Positions 35,273 through 44,460 are shown, counted from the stretch's first letter. The stretch: DNA of 64,000 nucleotides from Acidovorax sp. sif1233 (GCF_019218755.1 NZ_JAHUWZ010000001.1:744001-808000), one strand, 5' to 3'. Notes: a model not told the origin generated them from the letters alone. A program made the numbers and translations.

Positions 35273-36250
35273 TCAATCCACCTTCGCGCCCGAGGCCTTC
35301 ACCACCTGCTGGTACTTGGCGCGCTCGGCGGCCATGAAGCTGTCGAACTGCGCGGGCGTGGTGGCCACGGGTTCGGCGAGCAGGGCGCCGAAGCGGGTCT
35401 TGGTCTCCGGCGCGTTCAGGGCCGCCACGAAAGCCTTGTTCAGCTTGTCGATGATGGGCTTGGGCGTGGCCGCGGGCGCTACGAGGCCCCACCAGGTGTC
35501 GATGGAAAAGCCCTTGAACGTGGCCGACAGCGGCGGCACGCCGGGCAGCGAGGGCGATGCGTCCAGCGAGGTCACGGCCAGCGCCTTGAGCTTGCCCGCG
35601 CGGATGTTGGGCGCGGCGGCGGCCAGGTTGTCGATGTTGAAGTCCACCTCGCCCGCCAGCAGTGCCAGCTGCGCAGGGTTGGCGCCCCGGTAGGGGATGT
35701 GCAGCGCGAAGATGCCGGCGCGCTGCTTGAACATCTCGCCCGCCAGGTGGCCCGCGCTGCCGTTGCCGCCGCTGCCGTAGTTGAGCTTGGCCGGGTTGGC
35801 CTTGGCGTAGGCGATCAGATCGGCCACGGTGTGGATCTTGAGCTGCTCGGCCTTGGCCGCGTTGATGACCAGTACGTTGGGCACGCGCACCATCTGCGTG
35901 ATGCCCGCGAAGTCCTTGGCGGCGTCGTAGGGCATCTTGGAATAGAGCCACGGGTTGACCGCATGCGTGGCGGTGGCCGAGATGCCGATGGTCAGGCCGT
36001 CGGGCGCCGCCTTGGCGATGGCGTCGGCGCCGATGTTGCCGCCCGCGCCGCCCTTGTTGTCGATGATCACCGTGCCCAGCGAGTCGCGCACGCGCTCGGC
36101 CAGGGCCCGGGCGGTCACGTCGATGGGGCCGCCGGCCGCATACGGCACGATCAGCCGGATGGGCTGGCCCGAGTCCTGCGCGAGCGCGGTGTGGGAGGAG
36201 AAAGCCGCTGCGATAGCGGCGCTGGCGAGGAGGATGTTTCTGCGGTTCAT
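35273..36250 (-). CDS. TctC/Bug-type periplasmic solute-binding protein
   Basis: 325 residues. Signal peptide 1-24 (NILLASAAIAAAFSSHTALA then Q). Bug-family pattern: IRLIVPYAAGGPIDVTARAL, VIIDNKGGAGGNIGADAIAKA (in parts), IPYRGANPAQLALLAGEVDF and GFSIDTWWGLVAPAATP. Binds a carboxylate in the periplasm for a tripartite tricarboxylate transporter; no tctA or tctB gene is next to it, as is usual for the expanded Bug family. Start taken at MNRRN (36250); an ATG three codons earlier is possible. It follows a kinase/regulator pair that may sense the same ligand. Confidence 0.9.
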   Translation of the reverse strand: MNRRNILLASAAIAAAFSSHTALAQDSGQPIRLIVPYAAGGPIDVTARALAERVRDSLGTVIIDNKGGAGGNIGADAIAKAAPDGLTIGISATATHAVNPWLYSKMPYDAAKDFAGITQMVRVPNVLVINAAKAEQLKIHTVADLIAYAKANPAKLNYGSGGNGSAGHLAGEMFKQRAGIFALHIPYRGANPAQLALLAGEVDFNIDNLAAAAPNIRAGKLKALAVTSLDASPSLPGVPPLSATFKGFSIDTWWGLVAPAATPKPIIDKLNKAFVAALNAPETKTRFGALLAEPVATTPAQFDSFMAAERAKYQQVVKASGAKVD

Positions 36251-36308
36251 GGGTGCCATTGTGCAAAAAAATCGTAAGAAGGCTTACGAAAACCTTGAAG
36301 CGGGGTGT

Positions 36309-36992
36309 TCAGGGCGTGCGGGAGGGGTTTTCCGAAAGGCCCAGGTCCTCCACCAGCATGCCCAGCTCGTGCGACGAGCGGATGTCCAGTTTCAGGAAGA
36401 TGGCCGAGCGGTGCGTGTCCACGGTGCGCGGGTCGATGGGGCGCCCGGGGTCGCGCTGGGCCAGCGCACGGGCCGCTTCCTTGCTGCTGATGCCGGTGGC
36501 CAGCAGGCGCGCCACCTCCTGCTGGCGCGGGCTCAGCGCGTTCCAGCGCTCCCGCAGCAGGGCGTGCCGCTGCGCGCGCGCGGCCACGCCGTGCGACAGG
36601 GTGGCCGCGCGGTGCACGGCGGCCAGCAGGGTGGGCTCGTCGCAGGGTTTTTCCAGCCAGTCCACCGCGCCTTGCTTGACGGCCGCCACGGCCGAGGCCA
36701 GCTCGCCGTGGGCGGAGAGGAACACGGTCTTGAGCACCGTGCCCCGCTGGCGCATGGCCTCGAAGACCTGCAGGCCGCTCATGCCGTCCATGCGCAGGTC
36801 GAGCAGCACGCAGCCGGGCCGGGCCAGGTCGGCACCGGCCAGGAAATCCGGCCCGCTCGCGAACGACTGGGCCGCGTGGCCGCCGGCCAGCAGCAGCGCG
36901 GCGAGGGAATGGCGCACGCCTTCGTCGTCGTCCACGATGTAGACGCGCAGCGGGGCAAGGGTGGGGCCGGGGGCGGTGGGGTGATCGGTCAT
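36309..36992 (-). CDS. FixJ/LuxR-type response regulator
   Basis: 227 residues. Receiver: acidic D21-D23 cluster, phospho-acceptor Asp65 (CVLLDLRMDGMSG), Lys in WLEKPCDE. C-terminal LuxR HTH: LSPRQQEVARLLATGISSKE and DPRTVDTHRSAIFLKL. Its ATG overlaps the kinase TGA by four bases (36989-36992). With the DctB-like kinase it probably controls carboxylate uptake; the TctC gene is 58 bp downstream. Confidence 0.93.
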   Translation of the reverse strand: MTDHPTAPGPTLAPLRVYIVDDDEGVRHSLAALLLAGGHAAQSFASGPDFLAGADLARPGCVLLDLRMDGMSGLQVFEAMRQRGTVLKTVFLSAHGELASAVAAVKQGAVDWLEKPCDEPTLLAAVHRAATLSHGVAARAQRHALLRERWNALSPRQQEVARLLATGISSKEAARALAQRDPGRPIDPRTVDTHRSAIFLKLDIRSSHELGMLVEDLGLSENPSRTP

Positions 36993-39274
36993 GGGGAGGC
37001 CACGGGCGGCGTTGCGTGCAGGGGAAGCCGGATCTCGAAGACCGCGCCGCCGCCCTCGCGGTTGCGCGCCAGCAGTTCGCCGCCCATGCTCTCTACGATG
37101 GAGCGGCAGATGTTCAGGCCCAGCCCCAGGCCGTCGGAGCGCGTGGTGAAGAACGGCTCGAACAGGCGCTCGGCGATCTCGGGGGGCAGGCCAGGGCCCC
37201 GGTCCTGCACTTCGAGGCAGGCGTGCCCGGCATCGGCCCGGGTGCGCAGCAGCAGTTCGTGGTCCATCGGGGGCGTGGCGTGCACCTGCATGGCCTGCAG
37301 CGCGTTGAGGCCGAGGTTCAGGACCACCTGCTCCAGGAGCACGCGGTCGGCGCGCACCCGCAGCGGTTCGGGCGCGAGGTCCAGGCGCACCGCCACCCCA
37401 TGCCGCCGTGCCTCGGCGCGCAGCAGCAGGCCCAGGGACTGGTCCACGGCGGCATTGAGGTCGCAGGGTTCGCGGGCCTCGGGATGCTGGCGCACCCAGC
37501 GGCGGATGCGCCCCACGATGTCGGCCGCGCGCAGCGCCTGAGTGGACAGCGCGGCGAGGCTTTCGTTGAGCAGTTCGGTCCGGCCCTGCGCGGCGAGTGC
37601 GCGCGCCGCGGCCGCGTAGTTGACCAGGGCCGCCAGCGGCTGGTTGAGCTCGTGCGCGAGGGTGGAGGCCATCTCGCCCACGGTGATCACGCGCTGCACG
37701 CGCTGCAGTTGCGCCTCGCGCTGCTGCTGCTGTTCCTCGGCGCGCTTCTGGGCAGTGATGTCCACCACCGAGCTCATCCAGCCGATGTGCCGGCCATCAC
37801 CGTCGATGAGCCGCGCCGTGTAGAACATGGTGTAGACGTCCGAGCCGTTGCGGTGCCGCAGCCGGTTCTCGTTGCCCTGGGGCGTGGCCTTGCCCGCCAG
37901 CGAGGTGTCGCTGTCGTTCCAGTGGCGGTCGAGGTCGTCGGGATGCCAGTAGGGGTAGGGGGGCAAGCAGCCGATGAGTTCGGAGGCGGCGTAGCCCACC
38001 ATGTCGCACATGGCGGCGTTCACGTACACGATGCGGCCCTGCAGGTCGCGCGCACGCATGCCGACGAGCAGGGAGTCTTCCATGGACTGGCGAAAGGCCT
38101 GCGCCTGCTGCAGCGCGTGGGTGCGCTCGTGCACGCGCTGTTCGAGTTCGATGCGGGCCTGGCGGTTCTCCTGCAGGCGCCGCTCGCGCAGCTGCCAGTA
38201 GAGCGCGCCCAGCACCAGCAGGCCCGACGCGAGGCTGGCCAGCGCCCAGGCCTGCTGGCGCGCCAGGGCCACCACCTTGCTGTCGGCCGTGAGGGTGAGG
38301 GTCCAGCCCAGGTCGGGCAGGTGTTCCGCGAAGGCGAGATAGTGCTTGCCGCTGCCGGGCAGCCGAAGCTCGGCACCCGGCTGGTCCGGGCGCTGCAGGA
38401 GCTTCCAGGGCACCGGCGCGGGCTGCCATTGCGCGCCGTACTGCTCATCGTGTTGCACCTGCCGCACGGCCTCGGCGGGCAGGGGCTTGCTGGTCTTGTA
38501 GAGCCAGGACGACACGGAGCCCAGAAACAGAATGCCGCGCTCATCCGTGACGAACACCGGGTCGAGCAGTTGCGCCCAGGTGTCCACGATGGGCTGCATG
38601 CGCACCTTCACGGCCACCACGCCGATCACCTTGCCATCGCGCTGCACGGGGGCCGAGGCGAACAGCCCGGGCTCGCCCGTGGTCTTGCCCACGCCGTAGA
38701 AGCGCCCCGCCTGCCCGTGCAGTGCGTCGCGGAAGTAGGGACGGTTGCTGTAGTTCTGGTCGACGAAGCTGCTGGGCGTGTCCCAGTTGCTGGAGGCCAG
38801 CGTGAGGCCCTTGTCGTCCATGAGGTACAGCGTGTCGGAGCCGGCGTGCGCATTGACGGCCTGGAGGTACGCGTTGGCCGCCTCCCGCACGCTCTGCGAT
38901 GCGGGATGGCGCAGCAGGTCCGCGACCAGGGGTTGCTGCGCCGCCGTGAAGGGCAGGTAGCTGTAGCGCGTGGCCACGCCGCGCAGGGCCAGGGCCTGGA
39001 CCTCGCTGGAGCGGCGCAGGTTGTCCCATTGGGTTTCCAGCTCGTTGCGGGTGGCCCATTCGCCCGCGCCCAGGATCAGCAGCACGGCCAGGCCGAACAC
39101 GGCGGCCATGGGGCCGGCTCCGCGCAGCCCATCGCGCAGGCGTCCCAGGGGCCTGGGGGGAGGCAACGGTGCTGTCACGGGTGTGGCTGTGGCCGGTGGT
39201 GGCGCGGGCGGCAAACCCACACCTTCCCGCTCATCCGCCGTGCTTGTCCGCCTCGGAGGTGAAGGAGTCCGCAT
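36989..39274 (-). CDS. DctB-like sensor histidine kinase with dCache and PAS domains
   Basis: 761 residues. Pro-rich N terminus, membrane helix about 55-75, periplasmic double-Cache domain (about 80-335) with LYLMDDKGLTLASSNWD and FVTDERGILFLG, second helix about 345-365, a coiled coil, a PAS domain (ARDLQGRIVYVNAAM onward), then the H-box STLAHELNQPLAALVNYA (phospho-His541) and ATP-binding G1 VQDRGPGLP and G2 DGLGLGLNI. This is the C4-dicarboxylate sensor DctB layout plus a PAS. The chosen ATG lies 44 bp inside the upstream reductase gene; a GTG at 39220 is a shorter alternative. Confidence 0.9.
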   Translation of the reverse strand: MRTPSPPRRTSTADEREGVGLPPAPPPATATPVTAPLPPPRPLGRLRDGLRGAGPMAAVFGLAVLLILGAGEWATRNELETQWDNLRRSSEVQALALRGVATRYSYLPFTAAQQPLVADLLRHPASQSVREAANAYLQAVNAHAGSDTLYLMDDKGLTLASSNWDTPSSFVDQNYSNRPYFRDALHGQAGRFYGVGKTTGEPGLFASAPVQRDGKVIGVVAVKVRMQPIVDTWAQLLDPVFVTDERGILFLGSVSSWLYKTSKPLPAEAVRQVQHDEQYGAQWQPAPVPWKLLQRPDQPGAELRLPGSGKHYLAFAEHLPDLGWTLTLTADSKVVALARQQAWALASLASGLLVLGALYWQLRERRLQENRQARIELEQRVHERTHALQQAQAFRQSMEDSLLVGMRARDLQGRIVYVNAAMCDMVGYAASELIGCLPPYPYWHPDDLDRHWNDSDTSLAGKATPQGNENRLRHRNGSDVYTMFYTARLIDGDGRHIGWMSSVVDITAQKRAEEQQQQREAQLQRVQRVITVGEMASTLAHELNQPLAALVNYAAAARALAAQGRTELLNESLAALSTQALRAADIVGRIRRWVRQHPEAREPCDLNAAVDQSLGLLLRAEARRHGVAVRLDLAPEPLRVRADRVLLEQVVLNLGLNALQAMQVHATPPMDHELLLRTRADAGHACLEVQDRGPGLPPEIAERLFEPFFTTRSDGLGLGLNICRSIVESMGGELLARNREGGGAVFEIRLPLHATPPVASP

Positions 39275-40295
39275 AGAACTCTTCCGCTGGCAGGCCCCGC
39301 TGCGCGCTGTAGGCCACGCGGGCGGAATCGACCACGATGGGGGCGCCGCAGGCGTACACCTGGTGGCCCGACAGATCGGCGTGGTCGTCCATCACGGCCT
39401 GGTGCACAAACCCGGTGCGGCCTGTCCAGCCGTCCTCCGGCAAGGCGTCGGAGACGACGGGCACGTAGGTCAGGTGGGGCATGTCGGCCGCCCGGGCCAG
39501 CACCCAGTCGTGCATGTACAGGTCGCCGGGCCGGCGGCCGCCCCAGTAGAGCACCGTGGGGCGCGTGATGGCCTTGAACTGCATGTGCTCGATGAGCGCC
39601 TTGATGGGGGCAAAGCCCGTGCCCGAGGCCAGCAGCACGATGGGCTTGTCCGAGTCCTCGCGCAGGAAGAAACTGCCGAACGGGCCTTCCACGCGCAGGA
39701 TCTCCTTTTCCTTCATCGCGCCGAACACGTGGTCGGTGAACTTGCCGCCCGCCATGTGGCGGATGTGCAGCTCCACGCCGGGTGCGTCGGCCTGCGTGTG
39801 AGGTGCATTGGCCATCGAATACGCCCGGCGTGCTCCGTCGCGCAGGATGAATTCGATGTACTGGCCCGCGTGGTACCGGAAGGTGTCCGCCGCCGGCAGC
39901 TGCAGTCGCACCCGCATCACGTCGTGCGATTTCTTTTCGAGGGTGGCCACCCGCACGGGCATCTTCTTGACGGGGTAGGCGCTTTCATCGGTGACCTGGC
40001 GCGATTCGAGCACCACGTCCGTCAGGGGCTGGGCGCAGCAGGTCAGCACGAGGCCGGCGGCCTCTTCGTCGGCCGTGAGCGCCTTGGACTGGTGCTCGCC
40101 ATGGTGCACGGTGCCGCTGAGCTTCCTGCACTTGCACGAACCGCAGGCGCCGTCCTTGCAGCCATAGGGCAGGCCGACGCCGCTGCGGATGGCGGCGGCC
40201 AGGATGGCCTCGCCAGCGTTGGCCTGGAAAGCGCGGCCGCTGGGCTGCACGGTGATCTGGAATGCTGCGGTGCTCACAGCCTCGGCGCTGGTCAT
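39231..40295 (-). CDS. 2Fe-2S/FAD oxidoreductase (CDP-6-deoxy-glucoseen reductase-like)
   Basis: 354 residues in three parts: plant-type ferredoxin with ligands Cys46, Cys51, Cys54 and Cys86 or 87 (GCKDGACGSCKCRKLSG, LVLTCCAQP); FAD-binding domain (RRAYSMANAP); NAD-binding domain (LLASGTGFAPIKALIE, then QVYACGAP). It passes electrons from NAD(P)H through FAD and the 2Fe-2S centre to an unknown partner. The common annotation for this betaproteobacterial type is CDP-6-deoxy-delta-3,4-glucoseen reductase, but no deoxysugar cluster is present. The kinase gene overlaps its 3' end. Confidence 0.88.
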   Translation of the reverse strand: MTSAEAVSTAAFQITVQPSGRAFQANAGEAILAAAIRSGVGLPYGCKDGACGSCKCRKLSGTVHHGEHQSKALTADEEAAGLVLTCCAQPLTDVVLESRQVTDESAYPVKKMPVRVATLEKKSHDVMRVRLQLPAADTFRYHAGQYIEFILRDGARRAYSMANAPHTQADAPGVELHIRHMAGGKFTDHVFGAMKEKEILRVEGPFGSFFLREDSDKPIVLLASGTGFAPIKALIEHMQFKAITRPTVLYWGGRRPGDLYMHDWVLARAADMPHLTYVPVVSDALPEDGWTGRTGFVHQAVMDDHADLSGHQVYACGAPIVVDSARVAYSAQRGLPAEEFYADSFTSEADKHGG

Positions 40296-40363
40296 CTTGT
40301 GGGTATCCTCGGGACGTAGATCTTCAAGAACCGGTTGGTGCCGCCGTGGGCCCCTGCCAGGAG

Positions 40364-41356
40364 ATGCCGGCTGGTTCTTTACAAACGGACCCGATTTTGC
40401 CTTCAAACCAAAACCCCCTTGGCGCCCTGCCGGCGCGCTTTCGCCGCGAACGCCTGCTGATCGTGGGGTGTGGTGACGTGGGCCAGCGCGTGGCGCGCCA
40501 GCTCCAGGGCGGCCCGGGCGCCGGGCGCGTCCAGGTGCTGGCGCTCACCTCCAGCCCCGAGCGCAAGCCGGCGCTGCGCGCCCTGGGCATCCGCCCCCTG
40601 TGCGGAAACCTGGACGATGTGGCCACGCTGCGCCGCCTGTCGGGCCTGGCCACGCGCGTGCTGCACCTGGCCCCGCCACCCGGCGAAGGCGCCGGAGGGG
40701 ATGGCTGGTGGCGCGATCCGCGCACGGTGGCCCTGGCGCGCGCGCTGCGCCTGCGCAGCCTGCCCGCCTCCCTCGTCTACGCCTCCACGAGCGGCGTGTA
40801 TGGCGACTGCCAGGGGGCGATGGTGTCCGAGACACGGCCCGTGGCCCCCGCCACGCCGCGCGCGCAGCGGCGCGTGAATGCCGAGCGGGCGGTGCGGCAC
40901 CTGGGCCGCGGGGGGGTGCGGGCCACCGTGCTTCGCATTCCGGGCATCTACGCCCCCGACCGGGACGGTGGCACGCCCGAAGCGCGCCTGCGCCGAGGCA
41001 CGCCGGTGCTGGAGCGCGAGGACGATGTGTTCACCAACCACATCCACGCCGACGACCTGGCGCGCATCTGCCTGGCCGCGCTGTGGCGGGCGCGGCCGCA
41101 ACGCGTCTACAACGTGAGCGATGCCACGGAACTGAGGATGGGCGACTACTTCGACCTGGCGGCCGACCTGTACGGCCTGCCGCGTCCCCCGCGCGTGCGC
41201 CGCAGTGCCGCGCATGAGCAGCTGTCGCTGATGCTGCTGAGCTTCATGAGCGAATCGCGGCGGCTGGACAACCAGCGCATGCTGCGGGAGCTGGGTGTGA
41301 AGCTGCGCTACCCGACCGTGGCCGAGGGGTTGCGGGCGGCGCGCCCGTCGCCTTAG
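40364..41356 (+). CDS. NAD(P)-dependent epimerase/dehydratase-like SDR protein
   Basis: About 330 residues. Rossmann start LLIVGCGDVGQRVARQL; then GNLDDVATLRRLSG, VYASTSGVYGDCQG (the usual Ser/Tyr region of extended SDRs), RIPGIYAPDR and NHIHADDLARICLAAL. This resembles the YeeZ-type extended SDR group. The start is uncertain: ATG 40364 has AGGAG directly against it; TTG 40397 would begin at PSNQNPLGAL. Divergent from the ferredoxin-reductase gene. Substrate unknown. Confidence 0.8.
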   Translation: MPAGSLQTDPILPSNQNPLGALPARFRRERLLIVGCGDVGQRVARQLQGGPGAGRVQVLALTSSPERKPALRALGIRPLCGNLDDVATLRRLSGLATRVLHLAPPPGEGAGGDGWWRDPRTVALARALRLRSLPASLVYASTSGVYGDCQGAMVSETRPVAPATPRAQRRVNAERAVRHLGRGGVRATVLRIPGIYAPDRDGGTPEARLRRGTPVLEREDDVFTNHIHADDLARICLAALWRARPQRVYNVSDATELRMGDYFDLAADLYGLPRPPRVRRSAAHEQLSLMLLSFMSESRRLDNQRMLRELGVKLRYPTVAEGLRAARPSP

Positions 41357-41396
41357 GGCGAGCGCGTTCGCCGGGGCCTTTGCCCGTCCGCCGGGT

Positions 41397-42128
41397 TCAG
41401 CAGGGCGCCTGGCCTCCGTTGGAGCGGCACACACCGCCGGGACCGGGGAACCGCCCGGGACCGGCGCGGGGATAGGTATTGCCCTGGTTGTCGGTGCAGC
41501 GAAAGTCACCGCATTGCGTCAGGCGAGGTGGAGGTTGCGGTGTGCCTGTCTGCGGGAAGGGGTCAGGAAAAAGGGGACGATGCCGAGATGGCGGCACGAC
41601 CACCACCCGGGGCTGGTGGGCACGCGCTTTTTCGACTTCCGCATACCCTTGTGGACCCAGGCAGTCCAGGTCCACTTGCCGCTGCGCGGCCTCCAGGCGC
41701 AACTCCTGTTCATAGGTCGAGCGGGCCAGGCCCGCAGCCACCATATCCAGGTTGCGCCGCGAACGCGCGCATTCGGGGGATCGGGCGTAGTCCTGGGGCT
41801 GGGGCGTGGCCGCCGCGGCCTGTGCGGCGCGGGCACGGTCGCGTTCGGCGTTGCGGCGGGCATCGGTTTCCGCCGCGGTGGCCTCTGCCTGCAGCCGCTG
41901 CTGCTTGCGCTCCAGCGCTTGCGCTGCCAGCTCCCGTTCCTGCTGGATCTCCTCGGGGGTTTTCCGCGCTTCGACCTCGCGCGCGGTGGCGCCACCGGTG
42001 CATGCGCCATCGGTATAGGTCACCTGTCCCGTGCGGGCATCGGTGCAGCGAACCACCTGGGCGCTGGCGCCCGTGGCAAGCACGGCGGCACCCAGGCAGA
42101 GAATGAAGAGGCAGGGGCGGATCGTCAC
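41397..42128 (-). CDS. Exported DUF4124-type protein
   Basis: About 243 residues from GTG 42128, which gives a clean signal peptide (TIRPCLFILCLGAAVLATGA, cleaved near ASA-Q). The mature N terminus VVRCTDARTGQVTYTDGACTG is a DUF4124 domain. A long charged coiled-coil segment (about 55-115) is rich in Ala, Glu, Arg and Gln. The C terminus is Pro/Gly-rich with four cysteines. A GTG at 42170 would add 14 residues. It follows an Arg-rich lipoprotein gene by 47 bp. Periplasmic, function unknown. Confidence 0.75.
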   Translation of the reverse strand: MTIRPCLFILCLGAAVLATGASAQVVRCTDARTGQVTYTDGACTGGATAREVEARKTPEEIQQERELAAQALERKQQRLQAEATAAETDARRNAERDRARAAQAAAATPQPQDYARSPECARSRRNLDMVAAGLARSTYEQELRLEAAQRQVDLDCLGPQGYAEVEKARAHQPRVVVVPPSRHRPLFPDPFPQTGTPQPPPRLTQCGDFRCTDNQGNTYPRAGPGRFPGPGGVCRSNGGQAPC

Positions 42129-42175
42129 GGTCGGCTGCCAGGCAGGGGGAACGACGGCGCGGGACGGCACCGCGG

Positions 42176-42712
42176 TCAGGGTTTCTCGGGGCTGTTCGAC
42201 TGCTGGCGTGAACGCCAGTCGAGCGGGTGCGGCGTATAGCTGTCTGGCGCCATGCGGCCAGGGCGGGCTTCGCGGTTGCGGCGGTCTTCCGCGGCGCGGC
42301 GGTCGCGTTCCGCTTGGTCTCGCAAGGCTTGCTCCCGGTCCCGGTTGCGGCGATCGGCCTCGCGCGCCTGCTGGTCGCGGCGGTCGCGTTCACGCTCCCG
42401 GGCTACGCGGTCGCGCTCGGCCCGTTCTCTGTCACGCTCGCGCTCGCGCCAGTCGTTGCGGTTGCGGTCGCGTTCCCAGCGGTCGTCGCGATCACGGCCG
42501 CCGTAGTAGATGACGGAGGGCGGGGCCGAATACGCAGGGTAGACGGGGGGCGGGCTGGAGTACACCGACGGGGTGTTGTAGATGTACCCCGGCTGCTCGT
42601 AGACCCTGTACGGCGTCGGTTCGTAATAGGGGTCGCCCGGCACGGTGGCGCAACCCGTCACCACGGCGCCCAGGACCGTGGCAGAAATGATGCGGGCGAG
42701 TGTGTATGTCAT
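42176..42712 (-). CDS. Arg-rich low-complexity lipoprotein
   Basis: 178 residues. The signal peptide TYTLARIISATVLGAVVTGC ends in a lipobox (VTGC), so the mature protein starts at a lipidated Cys. A Tyr/Pro-rich segment follows (YYEPTPYRVYEQPGYIYN), then about 90 residues made almost only of Arg, Asp and Glu with Ala and Trp (RDRDDRWERDRNRN and similar). The charged part could form a single alpha helix or bind polyanions. Start is the ATG ending at 42712. Probably co-transcribed with the DUF4124 gene downstream. Confidence 0.75.
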   Translation of the reverse strand: MTYTLARIISATVLGAVVTGCATVPGDPYYEPTPYRVYEQPGYIYNTPSVYSSPPPVYPAYSAPPSVIYYGGRDRDDRWERDRNRNDWRERERDRERAERDRVARERERDRRDQQAREADRRNRDREQALRDQAERDRRAAEDRRNREARPGRMAPDSYTPHPLDWRSRQQSNSPEKP

Positions 42713-43038
42713 GCTGTTCAGACCCCCTACAGGGCGTGGGCGTTCCGCGCTGTACGTAAAGCCCCCGAAAAGCACCCCGGCGGGGTGTTACAAGTTTCGG
42801 AGTGGCGTTTTCAATGCCTCCCACTGTAGCGCCCGGGGGGCCCATTTGGTTGACCTGCATGCCGATGCAACGGGTAGGACGAAATCCCATGCCGTGCCGG
42901 GCTGGTGCCTTGGCGCACCGGCTTCTGAAATCAAAATTGATAGCGAAAGCGCGTGGCTGGCAATGCGCGAGCCGCCCTTTTGATGCGCGGCGCGTACGCC
43001 GTGGCGAAGGACGCGCGGGAAGCTGGCCTGCTTCCCGT
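42713..43038. other. Non-coding gap between cheV and the lipoprotein gene
   Basis: 326 bp without a supported gene. It holds a terminator-like hairpin at 42768-42787 and the lipoprotein promoter region. A short AAAATTGATAGCGAAAGCGC near 42932 weakly resembles the dispersed repeat. Confidence 0.5.
42768..42787 (-). terminator. Possible terminator downstream of cheV
   Basis: On the minus strand CACCCC, loop GCC, GGGGTG is followed by CTTTTCGG. Short stem and short T-run; about 250 nt after cheV and 56 nt before the lipoprotein gene start. Confidence 0.4.
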
Positions 43039-43998
43039 TTATTTGGGCAGCACCCGGCGGATGGTTTCCGCCAGATCTTCCGCCACGAACTTGGCGACAT
43101 AGCCGTCGGCGCCGACGCTGCGCACGTGGTCTTCGTTGGCCGAGCCGGACAGCGAGGAGTGGATGACCACCGGCAGCCCGTGGAAGCGCGCATCCTGCTT
43201 GATGTTGCGCGTGAGGGTGAAACCGTCCATTTCCGGCATTTCGAGGTCGGTCAGCACCATGGCCACGCGGTCCAGCACGCTCTTGCCCTCGGCTTCGGCG
43301 CTCCTGGCGATGGCGTTGAGCCGGTCCCAGGCTTCCTTGCCGGATTTCACCATTTCATAGGGCGCATGCAGCACCTTGAGTTCCTGCTCGATGAGCGAGC
43401 GCGCCACGAACGAATCGTCGGCCGCCAGGATGATGGTGCCGGGCTTGAGCTTGAGCTTGGCGCCGACCTTCTCTTCGGTGACCTCGTGGCCGTCCGAAGG
43501 CGACACCATCTGGAGGATGGCTTCCACGTCCAGCACCTGGGCCAGGCGGGATTCGTCGGTGTTGCCATCCAGGCGGGCAATGCTGGTCACCAGCTTGCCG
43601 GCGGCGCCGCTGGTTTCGGCGGAAAGCACCTGCTTCCAGTCCAGCCGCACGATGTCTTCCACCGACTCCACCGCAAAAGCCTGCGTGGTGCGCGCGTATT
43701 CGGTCACCAGCATGATGTTCAGTCCCGTCTGGGGCTTGCAGCCCACGATGGAAGGCAGGTCCAGCACCGGAATCACCTGGCCGCGCAGGTTCACGACCCC
43801 CAGCGAATGCGGCGTGGTGCCCGCGATCGGCGTGATGCTGGGCATGGCCACGATCTCGCGGATCTTGAACACGTTGATGCCGAACAGTTCGGATTTGCCC
43901 AGGGCACTGTCGGTGCCCAGACGAAACAGCAGCAGCTCGAACTTGTTGGTGCTGGTGAGGTTGGTCCGCTCGTCGATGTCCTGCTGCACTGCTTTCAT
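43039..43998 (-). CDS. cheV: Chemotaxis coupling/response protein CheV
   Basis: 319 residues: CheW-like domain (about 15-165; FGINVFKIREIVAMP, GVVNLRGQVIPVLDL) fused to a receiver domain (about 180-315; LAADDSFVARSLIEQEL, VLTDLEMPEMDGF with the phospho-Asp, and VAKFVAEDL where the conserved Lys sits). Couples chemoreceptors to CheA and may adapt signalling by phosphorylation. Two chemoreceptor genes lie elsewhere in this window but no cheA/cheY cluster. Monocistronic. Confidence 0.94.
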   Translation of the reverse strand: MKAVQQDIDERTNLTSTNKFELLLFRLGTDSALGKSELFGINVFKIREIVAMPSITPIAGTTPHSLGVVNLRGQVIPVLDLPSIVGCKPQTGLNIMLVTEYARTTQAFAVESVEDIVRLDWKQVLSAETSGAAGKLVTSIARLDGNTDESRLAQVLDVEAILQMVSPSDGHEVTEEKVGAKLKLKPGTIILAADDSFVARSLIEQELKVLHAPYEMVKSGKEAWDRLNAIARSAEAEGKSVLDRVAMVLTDLEMPEMDGFTLTRNIKQDARFHGLPVVIHSSLSGSANEDHVRSVGADGYVAKFVAEDLAETIRRVLPK

Positions 43999-44154
43999 GA
44001 TGGGTCCTTCGCGCAGAAAAGAAGAAGAAACGCGCGTTTACAAATTCTAGGATCAGAACGGCATGTGCAGTGCGCTAAATGTTCAGGCAATACCCGAATA
44101 GTGCGCTGCAGCAACCAGGCGTCGCAACGCCGTCACGCGCGGTGGCGGCGCGGG

Positions 44155-44460
44155 TCATGCCGAGGGCGGCAGCGCCACCGGGGTGAAATGCACCACCGTG
44201 GGGAACGGGTCGTAGAAATGGTGCAGCAGCCGTTTCCATTCCTGGTAGGGCGCCGACTGGCGAAAGCCGATTTCGTGGTCCTCGAGCGTGGCCCAGCGCA
44301 CCAGCAATGCGTAGTCCTGCGGGCGTTCCACGCAATGGACCAGTTCGTGCGACAGGTAGCCGGGCATCGAGGCGATGATCCGCTGCGCCTGGGCAAAGGC
44401 TTGCTCGAACGCGGCATTCTGGCCGGCGCGGACGGTGAGGTGGGCGATTTCAAGGACCAT
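44155..44460 (-). CDS. Antibiotic biosynthesis monooxygenase (ABM) domain protein
   Basis: 101 residues, a single ferredoxin-like ABM fold: IAHLTVRAGQNAAFEQAFAQ, GYLSHELVHCVERPQDYALL and VRWATLEDHEIGFRQS (here split). Often a heme-degrading or quinone-modifying monooxygenase, or a stress-related dimer of unknown role. Start at the ATG ending at 44460. It lies 73 bp downstream of a LysR gene on the same strand. Confidence 0.85.
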   Translation of the reverse strand: MVLEIAHLTVRAGQNAAFEQAFAQAQRIIASMPGYLSHELVHCVERPQDYALLVRWATLEDHEIGFRQSAPYQEWKRLLHHFYDPFPTVVHFTPVALPPSA

